Below are positions 26,760-35,514 of a stretch of 64,000 bases of DNA, piece after piece. Made by a program: the position numbers and the translations under genes. Under the pieces are notes generated by a model that saw only the letters and a list, made by a program, of their open reading frames with translations, ran no database searches and was not told the DNA's origin. The stretch lies in contig JAWKWA010000018.1 in assembly GCA_041397765.1 (NCBI GenBank), forward strand, positions 19,798-83,797, read 5' to 3'. The stretch is from JAWKWA01 sp041397765. Lineage in GTDB: Bacteria > Pseudomonadota > Alphaproteobacteria > Rhizobiales > Hyphomicrobiaceae. Position 1 is the first letter of the stretch. Each line of letters starts with the position of its first letter.

Positions 26760-28679
26760 ATGACCAGCAAGACGCCCCTTCTCGATCAGGTTCCGACCCC
26801 GGAGGAGCTCCGGCGGCTGGGCGACGATCAGCTCGTCGCGCTCGCCGCCGAGCTGCGTCAGGAGACGATCGATGCCGTCTCGGTGACGGGTGGTCATCTC
26901 GGCGCCGGTCTCGGCGTCGTCGAGCTGACGGTGGCCTTGCATCATGTCTTCGACACCCCGCGCGACCGGCTGATCTGGGACGTCGGCCATCAGGCCTATC
27001 CCCACAAGATCCTCACCGGCCGGCGCGACCGCATCCGCACGCTGCGCCAGGGCGGCGGCCTGTCGGGCTTCACCAAGCGGGCCGAGAGCGAGTACGACCC
27101 CTTCGGCACCGCCCATTCCTCGACCTCGATCTCGGCCGGCCTCGGCATGGCGGTCGCGCGCGACCTCGAGGGCCGGCGCAATCACGTGATCGCGGTGATC
27201 GGCGACGGGGCGATGTCGGCCGGCATGGCCTACGAGGCGATGAACAATGCCGGCGCCACCAACAGCCGCCTCATCGTCATCCTCAACGACAACGACATGT
27301 CGATCGCCCCGCCGGTCGGGGCGCTGTCGGCCTATCTCGCCCGCATCACCTCATCGGCCCAGTATCTGAAGATCCGCGATTTCGGCCGCCAGCTTGCCCG
27401 GCATCTGCCGAAGTCGTGGGAGCGGCGGGCGGCCCGGGCCGAGGAATACACCCGCCATCTCTGGCAGGGCGGCGCGCTCTTCGAGGAGCTCGGCTTCTAT
27501 TATGTCGGGCCGATCGACGGCCACAATTTCGATCATCTGCTGCCGGTGCTGCGCAACGTCCGCGACGCCGACCACGGGCCGATCCTGATCCATGTCGTGA
27601 CCAAGAAGGGCAAGGGCTATCCCCCGGCGGAGAGCTCGCTCGACAAGTATCACGGCGTCGCCCGCTTCAACGTCGTCACCGGTGCCCAGGAGAAGCCCAA
27701 GCCGAATGCCCCGACCTACACCCGCGTGTTCGGCGAGACGCTGGTCCAGGAGGGGCGTAAGGACCGCCGCATCGTCGGCATCACCGCCGCCATGCCCGAC
27801 GGCACCGGCATGGACGTGTTCGCGCGCGAGTTTCCCGAGCGGGCCTTCGACGTCGGCATCGCCGAGCAGCATGCCGTGACCTTCGCCGCCGGCCTCGCCA
27901 CCGAGGGCCTGAAGCCCTTCTGCGCCATCTATTCGACCTTCCTGCAGCGCGCCTACGACCAGGTCGTGCACGATGTCGCCATCCAGTCGCTTCCCGTGAA
28001 ATTCGCCATCGACCGCGCCGGTCTCGTCGGCGCCGACGGGCCGACCCACGCCGGCTCCTTCGACATCGCCTATCTCGGCTGCCTGCCCGGCTTCACCGTG
28101 ATGGCGGCGGCCGACGAGGCGGAGCTGCGCCATATGGTGGCGACGGCGGCGGCGATCGACGACCATCCGGTGGCCTTGCGCTATCCGCGCGGCGAGGGGC
28201 TCGGCGTCGAGATGCCCGACGAAGGGCAGGTGCTGCCGGTCGGCCGGGGCCGTATCCTGCGCGAGGGGGGCTCGGTGGCGCTGCTTTCGCTTGGCGGCCG
28301 GCTCGCCGAATGCCTGAAGGCGGCCGATCAGCTCGCCGGCTTCGGCCTGCCAACGACCGTCGCCGATGCTCGTTTCGCCAAGCCGCTCGACCACGATCTC
28401 ATTCGCCAGCTCGCCCGCCATCACGAGGTGCTGGTGACCATCGAGGAGGGCTCGATGGGCGGCTTCGGCGCCTTCGTGCTCCAGTTCCTCGCCGAGGACG
28501 GCCTCATCGATCGCGGTCTGAAGGTTCGCCCCATGGTGCTGCCCGATCGCTTCATCGACCATGACAAGCCGGACGCGATGTATGCCGAGGCCGGCCTCAA
28601 CGCCGCCGGGATCGTCAGGACGGTGTTCACAGCGCTCGGCCGGGCGGACGAGGCGGCAGGTCTCGCCGGCCGGGCCTGA
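26760..28679 (+). CDS. dxs: 1-deoxy-D-xylulose-5-phosphate synthase
   Basis: A 639-residue ThDP enzyme that condenses pyruvate and glyceraldehyde 3-phosphate in the first step of the MEP isoprenoid pathway. The start MTSKTPLLDQVPTPEELRRL at 26760 gives the standard length. ThDP-binding VIGDGAMSAGMAYEAMNNAG, WDVGHQAYPHKILTGRR, and the transketolase C-half (DVGIAEQHAVTFAAGLATEG, DRAGLVGADGPTHAGSFD) are all present. It stands alone, without ispA or xseB beside it. Confidence 0.98.
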   Translation: MTSKTPLLDQVPTPEELRRLGDDQLVALAAELRQETIDAVSVTGGHLGAGLGVVELTVALHHVFDTPRDRLIWDVGHQAYPHKILTGRRDRIRTLRQGGGLSGFTKRAESEYDPFGTAHSSTSISAGLGMAVARDLEGRRNHVIAVIGDGAMSAGMAYEAMNNAGATNSRLIVILNDNDMSIAPPVGALSAYLARITSSAQYLKIRDFGRQLARHLPKSWERRAARAEEYTRHLWQGGALFEELGFYYVGPIDGHNFDHLLPVLRNVRDADHGPILIHVVTKKGKGYPPAESSLDKYHGVARFNVVTGAQEKPKPNAPTYTRVFGETLVQEGRKDRRIVGITAAMPDGTGMDVFAREFPERAFDVGIAEQHAVTFAAGLATEGLKPFCAIYSTFLQRAYDQVVHDVAIQSLPVKFAIDRAGLVGADGPTHAGSFDIAYLGCLPGFTVMAAADEAELRHMVATAAAIDDHPVALRYPRGEGLGVEMPDEGQVLPVGRGRILREGGSVALLSLGGRLAECLKAADQLAGFGLPTTVADARFAKPLDHDLIRQLARHHEVLVTIEEGSMGGFGAFVLQFLAEDGLIDRGLKVRPMVLPDRFIDHDKPDAMYAEAGLNAAGIVRTVFTALGRADEAAGLAGRA

Positions 28680-28810
28680 GGCACGCCACCGCTGCCCGAG
28701 GCGGCCCGCCTTCGGCCCCATGCGTTTTTCCGGGGCGGCCGGTGCTTTCCTGTGCCGGAACGGGACCGATCTTAACGGCTGGTTTACGGATCGCCTCCTA
28801 GCCTCTCTCC

Positions 28811-29869
28811 ATGGAGAGATTCGACGAAGATTCGGGCGGTCCCCTCGACACGCTCTGGACAGCCGAGACCGGGTCGGCCGAGCTTCAGCCGGCGCCGGCC
28901 GCTTGCCTGGCCGATCCCCCCGAGGTGCGCATTTCCTGCCTCGTCGTACCGGGCGTCGGACGCAGTCCCGCCGGGACCATCGCCGGCATCGCCCGCCAGA
29001 CCCGCGAGGCCTCCTTCGAACTCCTGGTGATCGCGGGGCGCGATGAGCCCGGCCTGCGCCGCGAAACGCTCGCCCGCCTGCCGGTGCGCGAGGTCCGGCC
29101 CGCTGAGGACGCAAACCCGGTTGCCGCCCTGAACGAGGCGGCTGCCCTCGCCCATGGCGAGTTCATTCTCCTGATCGATGCCGAGGCGAGGCTCGTCGAC
29201 CGGGCACTCGACCGGCTCGCCGCCTTCGCCGATCTCAATCCCGAGGCGATGATCTGGGGTGGCCGCGTCGAAGGCGAGGACGGGCTGCCGAGCCGCGAGG
29301 CCTGCGGTGGCCGCATCACGCCATGGAGCTCGGCCTGCCGGGCGCTCGGCCTGTCGGCGCTGATGCCCGACAGTCCGCTCTTCAACAGCGAGGTCTGTGC
29401 CGGCTGGCAGCACGACAGCGTGCGCGAGGTGGATGTCCTCGGACCGGCCTTCCTGCTGATCCGCCGCGATCTCTGGTGCCGCCTTGGCGGTCTCGACCAG
29501 GATCTCTCGCTTTCGGCCGCCGCCGCCGATCTATGCCTGAGGGCGCGCCGGCTCGCAGCCCAACCGCTGTTCACGCCCGACGCCCGCATCACCGTGCCGC
29601 CGCGCCGAGACGTCCAGGGGCCGGCCCGTCTCGCCCGTGTGCTCGGCGACCGCGCCCGGCTCGTCCGCCGCCATTGGCCGCGGCTGCTCGTCCCCGTCGG
29701 CCTCGCGCTCCTCCTGCTCTGGCCGGCGAGCCGCGTCCTCGCGCTCTCGACGGCCGGCCTCCTGACGCGGCGGATCGATCGCCGACTCGGCGCCCATGCC
29801 TGGGCCGAGGCGCTGTCGGGGGCCGGCACCTGGCTGCGCGACCGGCAGCGCGCGCCCCTGACGAGATGA
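28811..29869 (+). CDS. Glycosyltransferase family 2-like protein with C-terminal membrane segment
   Basis: A 352-residue protein starting MERFDEDSGGPLDTLWTAET. A GT-A-like fold spans about 40-270, with FILLIDAEARLVDRALDRLA at the metal-binding position (D-A-E rather than strict DxD) and DVLGPAFLLIRRDLWCRLGG as in rhamnosyltransferase-type GT2 enzymes. A hydrophobic segment (LLVPVGLALLLLWPASRVLA, about 296-315) may anchor it. It precedes a flippase gene, suggesting a surface-glycan role. The donor sugar is unknown. Confidence 0.75.
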   Translation: MERFDEDSGGPLDTLWTAETGSAELQPAPAACLADPPEVRISCLVVPGVGRSPAGTIAGIARQTREASFELLVIAGRDEPGLRRETLARLPVREVRPAEDANPVAALNEAAALAHGEFILLIDAEARLVDRALDRLAAFADLNPEAMIWGGRVEGEDGLPSREACGGRITPWSSACRALGLSALMPDSPLFNSEVCAGWQHDSVREVDVLGPAFLLIRRDLWCRLGGLDQDLSLSAAAADLCLRARRLAAQPLFTPDARITVPPRRDVQGPARLARVLGDRARLVRRHWPRLLVPVGLALLLLWPASRVLALSTAGLLTRRIDRRLGAHAWAEALSGAGTWLRDRQRAPLTR

Positions 29870-30023
29870 TGGGCGGGCAGAGGCGGCACGCCGTCTCAGC
29901 ACGTTCCGCCAAACCGCTGACAGATTTCGGGGATTTCTTTCCCGATCGTTGACGTTTCGCCGGCATTCTCGTCGGCCGGCCGCCGCGCCGCGCGTGGCGA
30001 CCAGGGAGGTCGTGGAGCCCGGT

Positions 30024-31499
30024 ATGGCAGAACAGCTGGTGCCATCGCGATGCCGCAGCCATGTGGCCCGGCAGGGAGCGTTGCTGGTCGGCGGCTATGC
30101 CGCGGCCCAGGCCTTCGCGCTGCTGAGGAACGCCCTCCTCGCCTACATGCTGACCAAGGGCGATTTCGGCATGGCCGCCGTGCTGACGATGACCCTGCAG
30201 GTCATCGAGATGCTGACCGACCCGGCCATCGAGCGCATGATCGCCCAGGCCGAGGACGGCGACTCGCCGGTGCTGCTCGGCGCCTCGCATGTGCTCACCA
30301 TCGCGCGCGGCCTCATCATCGCGCTCGCCATCCTTCTCGTCGCGCCCTTCGCCGGCCACCTGTTCGGTGTCGAGGGTCTGGAGACCGCGATCCGCTGGCT
30401 CGCCGCCGTCTCCCTCGTCAAGGCCTTCATGCATCTCGACTGCCGGCGCCAGCAGCGCCGCCTCGACAATCGCTCGAGCGTGCTCGTCGAGCTGGTGCCC
30501 CAGGCCCTCGCCGCCGCCGCCGCCTATCCGGTCGTGCTCGCGACCGGCGACTACACGGCGGTGTTGTGGATCAACGCCATTCTCGCCGTCGCCATGATCG
30601 TCACGAGCCATCTGCTCGCGACCGAGCGCTATCGACTCGCCTTCGACCGGGCGATGCTCGTCCGGCTGCTCCGCTTCGGCTGGCCGATCATCGTCTGCGC
30701 GGTGCCGCTGCTCGCCGTTTTCCATGGCGACCGCCTGATCGTCGCGCGCTACATGGGCATCGAGTCGCTCGCCGCCTATACGGCGGTCTTCCTCGCTACC
30801 ATGGTGCCGGGCACCCTCGCGACCCGAGCGGGAACCTCACTGATGCTGCCGCTGATCGCCGAGGCGCGCGCCTCGACCCGCGTCCAGGCGGCGCGTTTCC
30901 GCCTCATGAACGAGATCGCGGTCGTGGCGGCCGCGATCTACGTGGCGGGCTTTGCCATCGCCGGCGGCCTCGTCGTCTGGCTCGGCTTCGGCGACAAATA
31001 TCTCGGCAATGGCGCACTCGCCGCTGCGCTCGCGGTGATGTGGGCGGTCCGCATCATCCAGGTGCCGCCGACCGTGCTCCTGCTCGCTGCGGGCGAGACG
31101 CGCACCCTCCTGGTGGCGGGTTTCGTGCGCGCCGGTGCCATCCTGCTCGTGCTGGCGGCTGCCGAGGCCGGTGCCGACATGGCGGTGCTGGCGCTTTGCG
31201 GTGCCCTCGGCGAGGTGGTCGCGATGATCCCGGCGCTGCGTCGGATCGGCGCCATTCACAAGGGCCAGGTCGCCCCGATGCTGCGCCGTGTCGCCGGTTT
31301 CCCGCTGGCGCTCGCCGCCCTGCTGCCCTTGTGGAACTTCTCCGAGCGGGTGGGCGTCGGCGCCGCTGAGACCTTTGCCGTGCTGTTCGCGGTGGTGCCC
31401 GCCGTGGCGCTCGCCGGCATTCTCGCCATGCCGGCCCTGCGCGAGGAGGCGCTCTCGATGATCGCCGGGGTCCGTCGTCCCGCGATCGGTCCGGCCTGA
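30024..31499 (+). CDS. Wzx-type polysaccharide flippase (oligosaccharide flippase family)
   Basis: An integral membrane protein of about 491 residues with about 12-14 hydrophobic helices. The conserved start is ARQGALLVGGYAAAQAFALL, followed by NALLAYMLTKGDFGMAAVL, typical of MATE-like polysaccharide flippases. It would move lipid-linked oligosaccharide across the inner membrane. The start is uncertain: ATG 30024 is used here, while GTG 30012 and an upstream TTG are alternatives; an AGGGAGG lies at 30003-30009. It is flanked by GT2 and GT4 genes. Confidence 0.85.
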   Translation: MAEQLVPSRCRSHVARQGALLVGGYAAAQAFALLRNALLAYMLTKGDFGMAAVLTMTLQVIEMLTDPAIERMIAQAEDGDSPVLLGASHVLTIARGLIIALAILLVAPFAGHLFGVEGLETAIRWLAAVSLVKAFMHLDCRRQQRRLDNRSSVLVELVPQALAAAAAYPVVLATGDYTAVLWINAILAVAMIVTSHLLATERYRLAFDRAMLVRLLRFGWPIIVCAVPLLAVFHGDRLIVARYMGIESLAAYTAVFLATMVPGTLATRAGTSLMLPLIAEARASTRVQAARFRLMNEIAVVAAAIYVAGFAIAGGLVVWLGFGDKYLGNGALAAALAVMWAVRIIQVPPTVLLLAAGETRTLLVAGFVRAGAILLVLAAAEAGADMAVLALCGALGEVVAMIPALRRIGAIHKGQVAPMLRRVAGFPLALAALLPLWNFSERVGVGAAETFAVLFAVVPAVALAGILAMPALREEALSMIAGVRRPAIGPA

Positions 31500-31606
31500 C
31501 CGGCAAGGCGCGAGGAGCGGCGGCATTCCAGGAACGGCGCCCGATCCGGACGGGCGATCGGAGGCGGCCGCTCGGCGACCTCCGTTGCGCGGCGATCTCG
31601 CGTGGC

Positions 31607-32845
31607 TCAGCCCATGCTCGCCCTGGTCGCCGGCGCGGGGACGCGCCCTCTGCGCCCGCCCCCGGCCAGCGCCGTTTCATAGGCCGCCAGCAGCTCGGCA
31701 CGATCGATGTCCCAGCGGACATGCGAGGCGAGCGCCTTCTGCCCGGCCGCCTTCATGCGCGCCCTCAGCGGCTCGTCGTCGAGCGCCATCAGGAGCTTGC
31801 GCCCGAGGTCTGCCGGGTCGTTGCCGCTCGCATAGAGCGCCGCCTCGCCGGCGATACGCCGTCCCTCGTCGAGATCGAACTGCACGAACGGGATGCCGAG
31901 CGTCATGTACTCGAACACCTTGTTCATCGAGATCTTGTCGTTGAACGTGTTCTTCGGGTCGGGGATGGCGCCGACATCGAAAGTCGAATAGGCGGCGAGG
32001 AAGTCCTCGAACGGGATGTAGCCGGTGAAGGTCACATAGTCCTCAAGGCCGAGCTCGCCGACGAGACGCTTCAGATGCGGCACCTCGGTACCCCGCCCGA
32101 CGATCGCGCATTGCACGTCGCGCCGTCCCTCAACGCGCACGATCTGATCCATCGCCCGCACCAGGAGGTCGACGCCGTCCTGCGCCCCCATGACGCCGCC
32201 ATAGCCGATGAGATGCCGGCGGCCGTTCTTCAGCGCTGGGTTTGGTGTCGTGCGGCGGAACTTCGACAGATCGGGAATGCTGCGCACGATGAACACGCGA
32301 TCGTCCGGCATCCGGCCGCGCGTCAGGGCGATCTCGCGGAACGGCTCGTTGGTCGCGATCGAGACGTCGGCGGTGCGGAAGGTCATGCGCTCGAGCCCGA
32401 GCAGCAGCTTGTGGAAGAAGCCGCGCTTGCCGAACTTCGCCTCGTAGAGCTCGGGGTTGATGTCGTGGTGGTCGAAGACGAAGGGCGTGCCGAACAGCAC
32501 CTTGTAGAGCCCTGCGATGAGGAAGATCGTGTCCGGCGGATTGCAGCCCTGGATCACGTCGAACCCGACCTTGAAGGCGACCTTCGCCGTCAGCACCGTC
32601 TCCCAGAACAGCGCCGTCCCGTATTCGAGCGCATAGCCGAGTGCGCCGTCGGCCTCGATCGGCAGCGGATGGCGGAAGATGTGGATGCCCTCGAGGCATT
32701 CGTAGCGCGCCGTGTACCGCCCGCCGACCGGACAGATCACCGACACCGTATAGCCGGCGTCGCGCAATGTCGTTGCCTCCTGCCAGACCCGGCGGTCGAG
32801 CGGAAGTGTGAGATTCTCGACGATGATGAGGACGCGGGGACCCAC
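31607..32845 (-). CDS. Glycosyltransferase family 4 protein
   Basis: A 412-residue GT-B-fold enzyme. The GTG at 32845 was chosen because GGGAGGGG lies 5 bases upstream and the sequence VGPRVLIIVENLTLPLDRRV matches family N-termini. The N-domain contains FDVIQGCNPPDTIFLIAGLY and FDHHDINPELYEAKFG; the C-domain has GYGGVMGAQDGVDLLVRAM and the E-x7-E donor-site region FEYMTLGIPFVQFDLDEGRR. It is convergent with the flippase. It probably extends a capsule or exopolysaccharide repeat; the sugar is unknown. Confidence 0.9.
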   Translation of the reverse strand: MGPRVLIIVENLTLPLDRRVWQEATTLRDAGYTVSVICPVGGRYTARYECLEGIHIFRHPLPIEADGALGYALEYGTALFWETVLTAKVAFKVGFDVIQGCNPPDTIFLIAGLYKVLFGTPFVFDHHDINPELYEAKFGKRGFFHKLLLGLERMTFRTADVSIATNEPFREIALTRGRMPDDRVFIVRSIPDLSKFRRTTPNPALKNGRRHLIGYGGVMGAQDGVDLLVRAMDQIVRVEGRRDVQCAIVGRGTEVPHLKRLVGELGLEDYVTFTGYIPFEDFLAAYSTFDVGAIPDPKNTFNDKISMNKVFEYMTLGIPFVQFDLDEGRRIAGEAALYASGNDPADLGRKLLMALDDEPLRARMKAAGQKALASHVRWDIDRAELLAAYETALAGGGRRGRVPAPATRASMG

Positions 32846-33099
32846 TCGACCCCTCCCGCAAGGAATGCCGCAACCGATGCTCTGTCCTGCAGTTCCCAGG
32901 GGAGCTTTCCCCGTCGCAGGTCTTGGCAATCTCACCGGTAAAGGTAAAAGAAAGGATTATGGTCCCTCGCCAGGGTACCGGATGGGCGGCATGCCTAGCA
33001 CGCTTCTTGCTTTCGGGTCCGGCGAGGGAAAGGGGCAAACCATGCCGGCGATGTCGAGCGCCGGCGCAATGGCCAAGACGCCCTGACCGAGGGGGAGGC

Positions 33100-33333
33100 A
33101 TGCCGGTGAAGAGTATCGCGACACGCAGCGGGCGCATGCCGGCCGTCGATCTGCAGTCGGTGCGGATCACGCTCGAATACATCCACTCCGACGTGAAGCA
33201 GGTCGGCGCCCTGAAGAATGTCGCCTCCGCGCTCGAGGCGGCGCTCGCCGAACTCGACCGGGTGCGCGGCGGCGCGGCCGATCCCCGTTTCGAGCGCCTG
33301 ATCGGCCTGCCCGAAGGTCGCCTGCTGCGCTGA
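33100..33333 (+). CDS. Small hypothetical protein
   Basis: A 77-residue frame opening MPVKSIATRSGRMPAVDLQS. The body (SVRITLEYIHSDVKQVGALK, VASALEAALAELDRVRG) looks like one long amphipathic helix. I do not recognise a family. A GGAGG sits immediately before the ATG, closer than usual, so a later in-frame start is possible. It lies between the GT4 and the first RTX gene. Codon use resembles its neighbours, so it is probably real. Confidence 0.5.
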   Translation: MPVKSIATRSGRMPAVDLQSVRITLEYIHSDVKQVGALKNVASALEAALAELDRVRGGAADPRFERLIGLPEGRLLR

Positions 33334-33604
33334 GCCCATTTTCCATGTGCCGGGGCCGCTTTGGCAGAGGCCGGGCCCCCTCGACTGGACCGGTCCCCTC
33401 CCCCTGGATGTGCCGGTCCGGGACCACGGTTGATCATCACTTCACGAATTGCCCCTCCGCTCGCCCGCGCTGCGCCCCCGCACCCGGCTCCCTAATCGCC
33501 CGTTAGTCATCCCCTGCCAGTCTCGTCCCTCCGGGACAGGCGGCTGCCTGTCCGCCACACGCCCGGGCCGGTCGAGCCGGCGGGCGAGGACAGGGGCGAC
33601 CGCC

Positions 33605-34708
33605 ATGCCGCGCATCAAGGGCGACGATCAGAGGAACCAGATCCGGGGCAGCTCGGGCAACGACATCATCTATGCCTTCGGCGGCAACGACGAGATCTTC
33701 GGTCTCGCCGGCAACGACATGATGGACGGCGGCTTCGGCGACGACGTGCTCTATGGCGGCAACGGCCGGGACCGCATCGTCGGCGGGCTCGGCAACGACC
33801 GCATCTTCGGCGAGACCGGCAACGACACTCTGTTCGGCGGCACGGGCGATGATCTTCTCGAGGGCGGCAAGGGCAGCGACAAGCTCTACGGCAAGGCCGG
33901 CGAGGACGATCTTTCCGGCGACAGCGGCAACGACACCATCTATGGCGGCGACGACGACGACACCATCGACGGCGGCACCGGCAAGGACAAGCTGTTCGGC
34001 GATGGTGGCGCGGACCTGATCGAGGGCGGCAGCGCCGCCGACACCATCCAGGGCGGCGCCGGCAATGACGACATCCGCGGCGGCACCGGCAACGACATCC
34101 TGCGCGGCGGCGACGACGACGACACGCTCTCGGGCGACAAGGGCAACGACCATGTCTTCGGCGGCCGGGGCGACGACCATCTCTATGGCGGTGCCGGCAA
34201 GGACGTGCTCTCGGGCGACAATGACGACGACACGCTCGAGGGCGAGGCCGGCAACGACACGCTCTATGGCGGCAAGGGCTCCGACACGCTCTATGGCGGC
34301 GACGGCAACGACCGCCTGGAAGGCGGCAGCGAGAGCGACGTGCTCGAAGGCGGCGACGGTCGCGATACGCTGAAGGGCGATTCCGACCGCTTCGGCGACG
34401 ATGCGACCGACTACTTCGTGCTCGGCTACGACAAGGGCTACGACACCATCCTCGACTGGGACGACGGCGTCGACAAGCTGCGGGTCGACGAGCAGGCCTT
34501 CGGCATCACCGGCGCGCTCGGCTTCGTCAACCTTGCGACCGGTGCGCCGGCTGCCGATGCGGCCGAGGCGCAGTTCGTCTTCGTTCAGGACACCGGCCGG
34601 CTCTATTTCGATGCCGACGGCACTGGCGGCGCCCATTCGCCGCTCCTCGTCGCCTTCCTCAGCGGCTTTGCCGGCACGCTGGAGGCGGGCGACTTCGACC
34701 TCGTCTGA
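33605..34708 (+). CDS. RTX calcium-binding repeat protein 1
   Basis: A 367-residue protein starting MPRIKGDDQRNQIRGSSGND with no Sec signal. From about residue 15 to 265 it is a nearly unbroken array of nonapeptides of the form GGxGxDxLx (for example YGGNGRDRI, FGGTGDDLL), which form a calcium-loaded beta roll. A C-terminal cap of about 100 residues follows (DYFVLGYDKGYDTILDWDDG) and ends EAGDFDLV, a typical type I secretion-like terminus. No enzymatic domain is visible, so it is probably a structural, adhesive or surface protein. It is first of three tandem RTX genes. No type I secretion genes are nearby. Confidence 0.88.
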   Translation: MPRIKGDDQRNQIRGSSGNDIIYAFGGNDEIFGLAGNDMMDGGFGDDVLYGGNGRDRIVGGLGNDRIFGETGNDTLFGGTGDDLLEGGKGSDKLYGKAGEDDLSGDSGNDTIYGGDDDDTIDGGTGKDKLFGDGGADLIEGGSAADTIQGGAGNDDIRGGTGNDILRGGDDDDTLSGDKGNDHVFGGRGDDHLYGGAGKDVLSGDNDDDTLEGEAGNDTLYGGKGSDTLYGGDGNDRLEGGSESDVLEGGDGRDTLKGDSDRFGDDATDYFVLGYDKGYDTILDWDDGVDKLRVDEQAFGITGALGFVNLATGAPAADAAEAQFVFVQDTGRLYFDADGTGGAHSPLLVAFLSGFAGTLEAGDFDLV

Positions 34709-34722
34709 GGCCACCCGGAATT

Positions 34723-34935
34723 CCGGTCGCCGCTTTTGGTGAATTGCCGCCGCCCGCGGACCCATAGGGCTTCGACCCCGCATCCCGGGCGGCGCGTGGC
34801 GGCTCTCCGGCGTTTTCGGCCGCGCCCCAGTCGGCCCTCGGCAATCCGGCAGCCGCTATCGGTGAATTGCCGCCGCCTTCGGACCCAAAGAGTTTCGACC
34901 CGGCATCCCGGAAGCCGCGGAGCGGCTATCCGGGA
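34723..34935. repeat. Two approximately 90-bp degenerate direct repeats
   Basis: Positions 34723-34812 and 34846-34935 align without gaps at about 80% identity (offset 123 bases), sharing GGTGAATTGCCGCCGCC and TTCGACCC. Copy 2 ends in a strong near-perfect hairpin at 34905-34936: ATCCCGGA and TCCGGGAT outside, AGCCGC and GCGGCT inside. This resembles REP-type intergenic repeats rather than coding sequence. Confidence 0.65.
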
Positions 34936-35074
34936 TCTGGTCGCAGTGCCTACTCCATCCGCGCTCGGCCCGGGTTCGCGAGCCGAGATTCCGGTTCTGC
35001 GCGTGCATCCCGCTCCGGCCGGGATGCCGGGTGTCGGGTGGAGCGGGCGGCTCTCTCACCAGTGCCGAGTCCGA

Positions 35075-35180
35075 GAGCCTGATCGGCTGAGATGCGCGAG
35101 GAACTCGCGCATCGAGGGCGTGAATCAGACTCTGTGCCAAGAGCCTGATCGGCTGAGATGCGCGAAACCTCGCGCGCATC
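35075..35180. repeat. Pair of 25-bp identical repeats, each with a hairpin
   Basis: Positions 35075-35099 and 35141-35165 are identical (containing GCCTGATCGGCTGAGATGCG) and 66 bases apart. Copy 1 runs into a perfect 10-bp hairpin, GATGCGCGAG with CTCGCGCATC (35091-35113). Copy 2 forms an 8-bp version, GATGCGCG with CGCGCATC (35157-35180). The structure is conserved while the loop differs, as in REP/BIME-like elements. Confidence 0.7.
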
Positions 35181-35413
35181 GACGGTGCGCTCCGGCATTT
35201 TTCCCGCTGATTTCCTGCGACAATCACGCACACGCAAATATGATCAATTTCAATCATCAGTTTACAGACAATATCCATACGGAACGAACCTCCGGGCCCC
35301 GTATGCTGGACGTTCATCGCCCGTTGGCGAGGTAATACTGGAGACGCTATTCGATAGATTTGGAATGTTCTGATTGCACATGCAAAAATACAATCGTCGA
35401 TCTGTCAACCTTA

Positions 35414-35424
35414 TGTTAATCCGC
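35414..35424 (+). promoter_or_regulatory. Candidate shared RTX promoter element, copy A
   Basis: TGTTAATCCGC lies 101 bases before the RTX2 start. The same element with one change (TGTTAACCCGC) lies 102 bases before RTX3, and both are closely followed by a CAG-containing segment. Equal spacing suggests a regulatory function. Confidence 0.35.
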
Positions 35425-35514
35425 GGCTTTCAGGCTGTTTCCTGCAAAACGGGCGATCGGATGCCCCCGGCATTCGAAAGATGACTAGTGGCATAATCAG
35501 TGGAGTAGTGAGAA

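Larger units (their letters stand above)
34709..35514. other. RTX1 / RTX2 spacer (806 bases) with two repeat families and an AT-rich promoter zone
   Basis: No coding gene is supported. Positions 34709-35180 hold two sets of direct repeats and several hairpins, listed separately. Positions about 35200-35510 are markedly AT-richer than the rest of the window and probably contain the RTX2 promoter. Confidence 0.6.

Noticed and set aside
34709..35514. Possible tRNA or small structured RNA in the RTX1-RTX2 spacer
   Set aside because: Hairpins are present, but no cloverleaf, T-loop consensus or known riboswitch core could be found.
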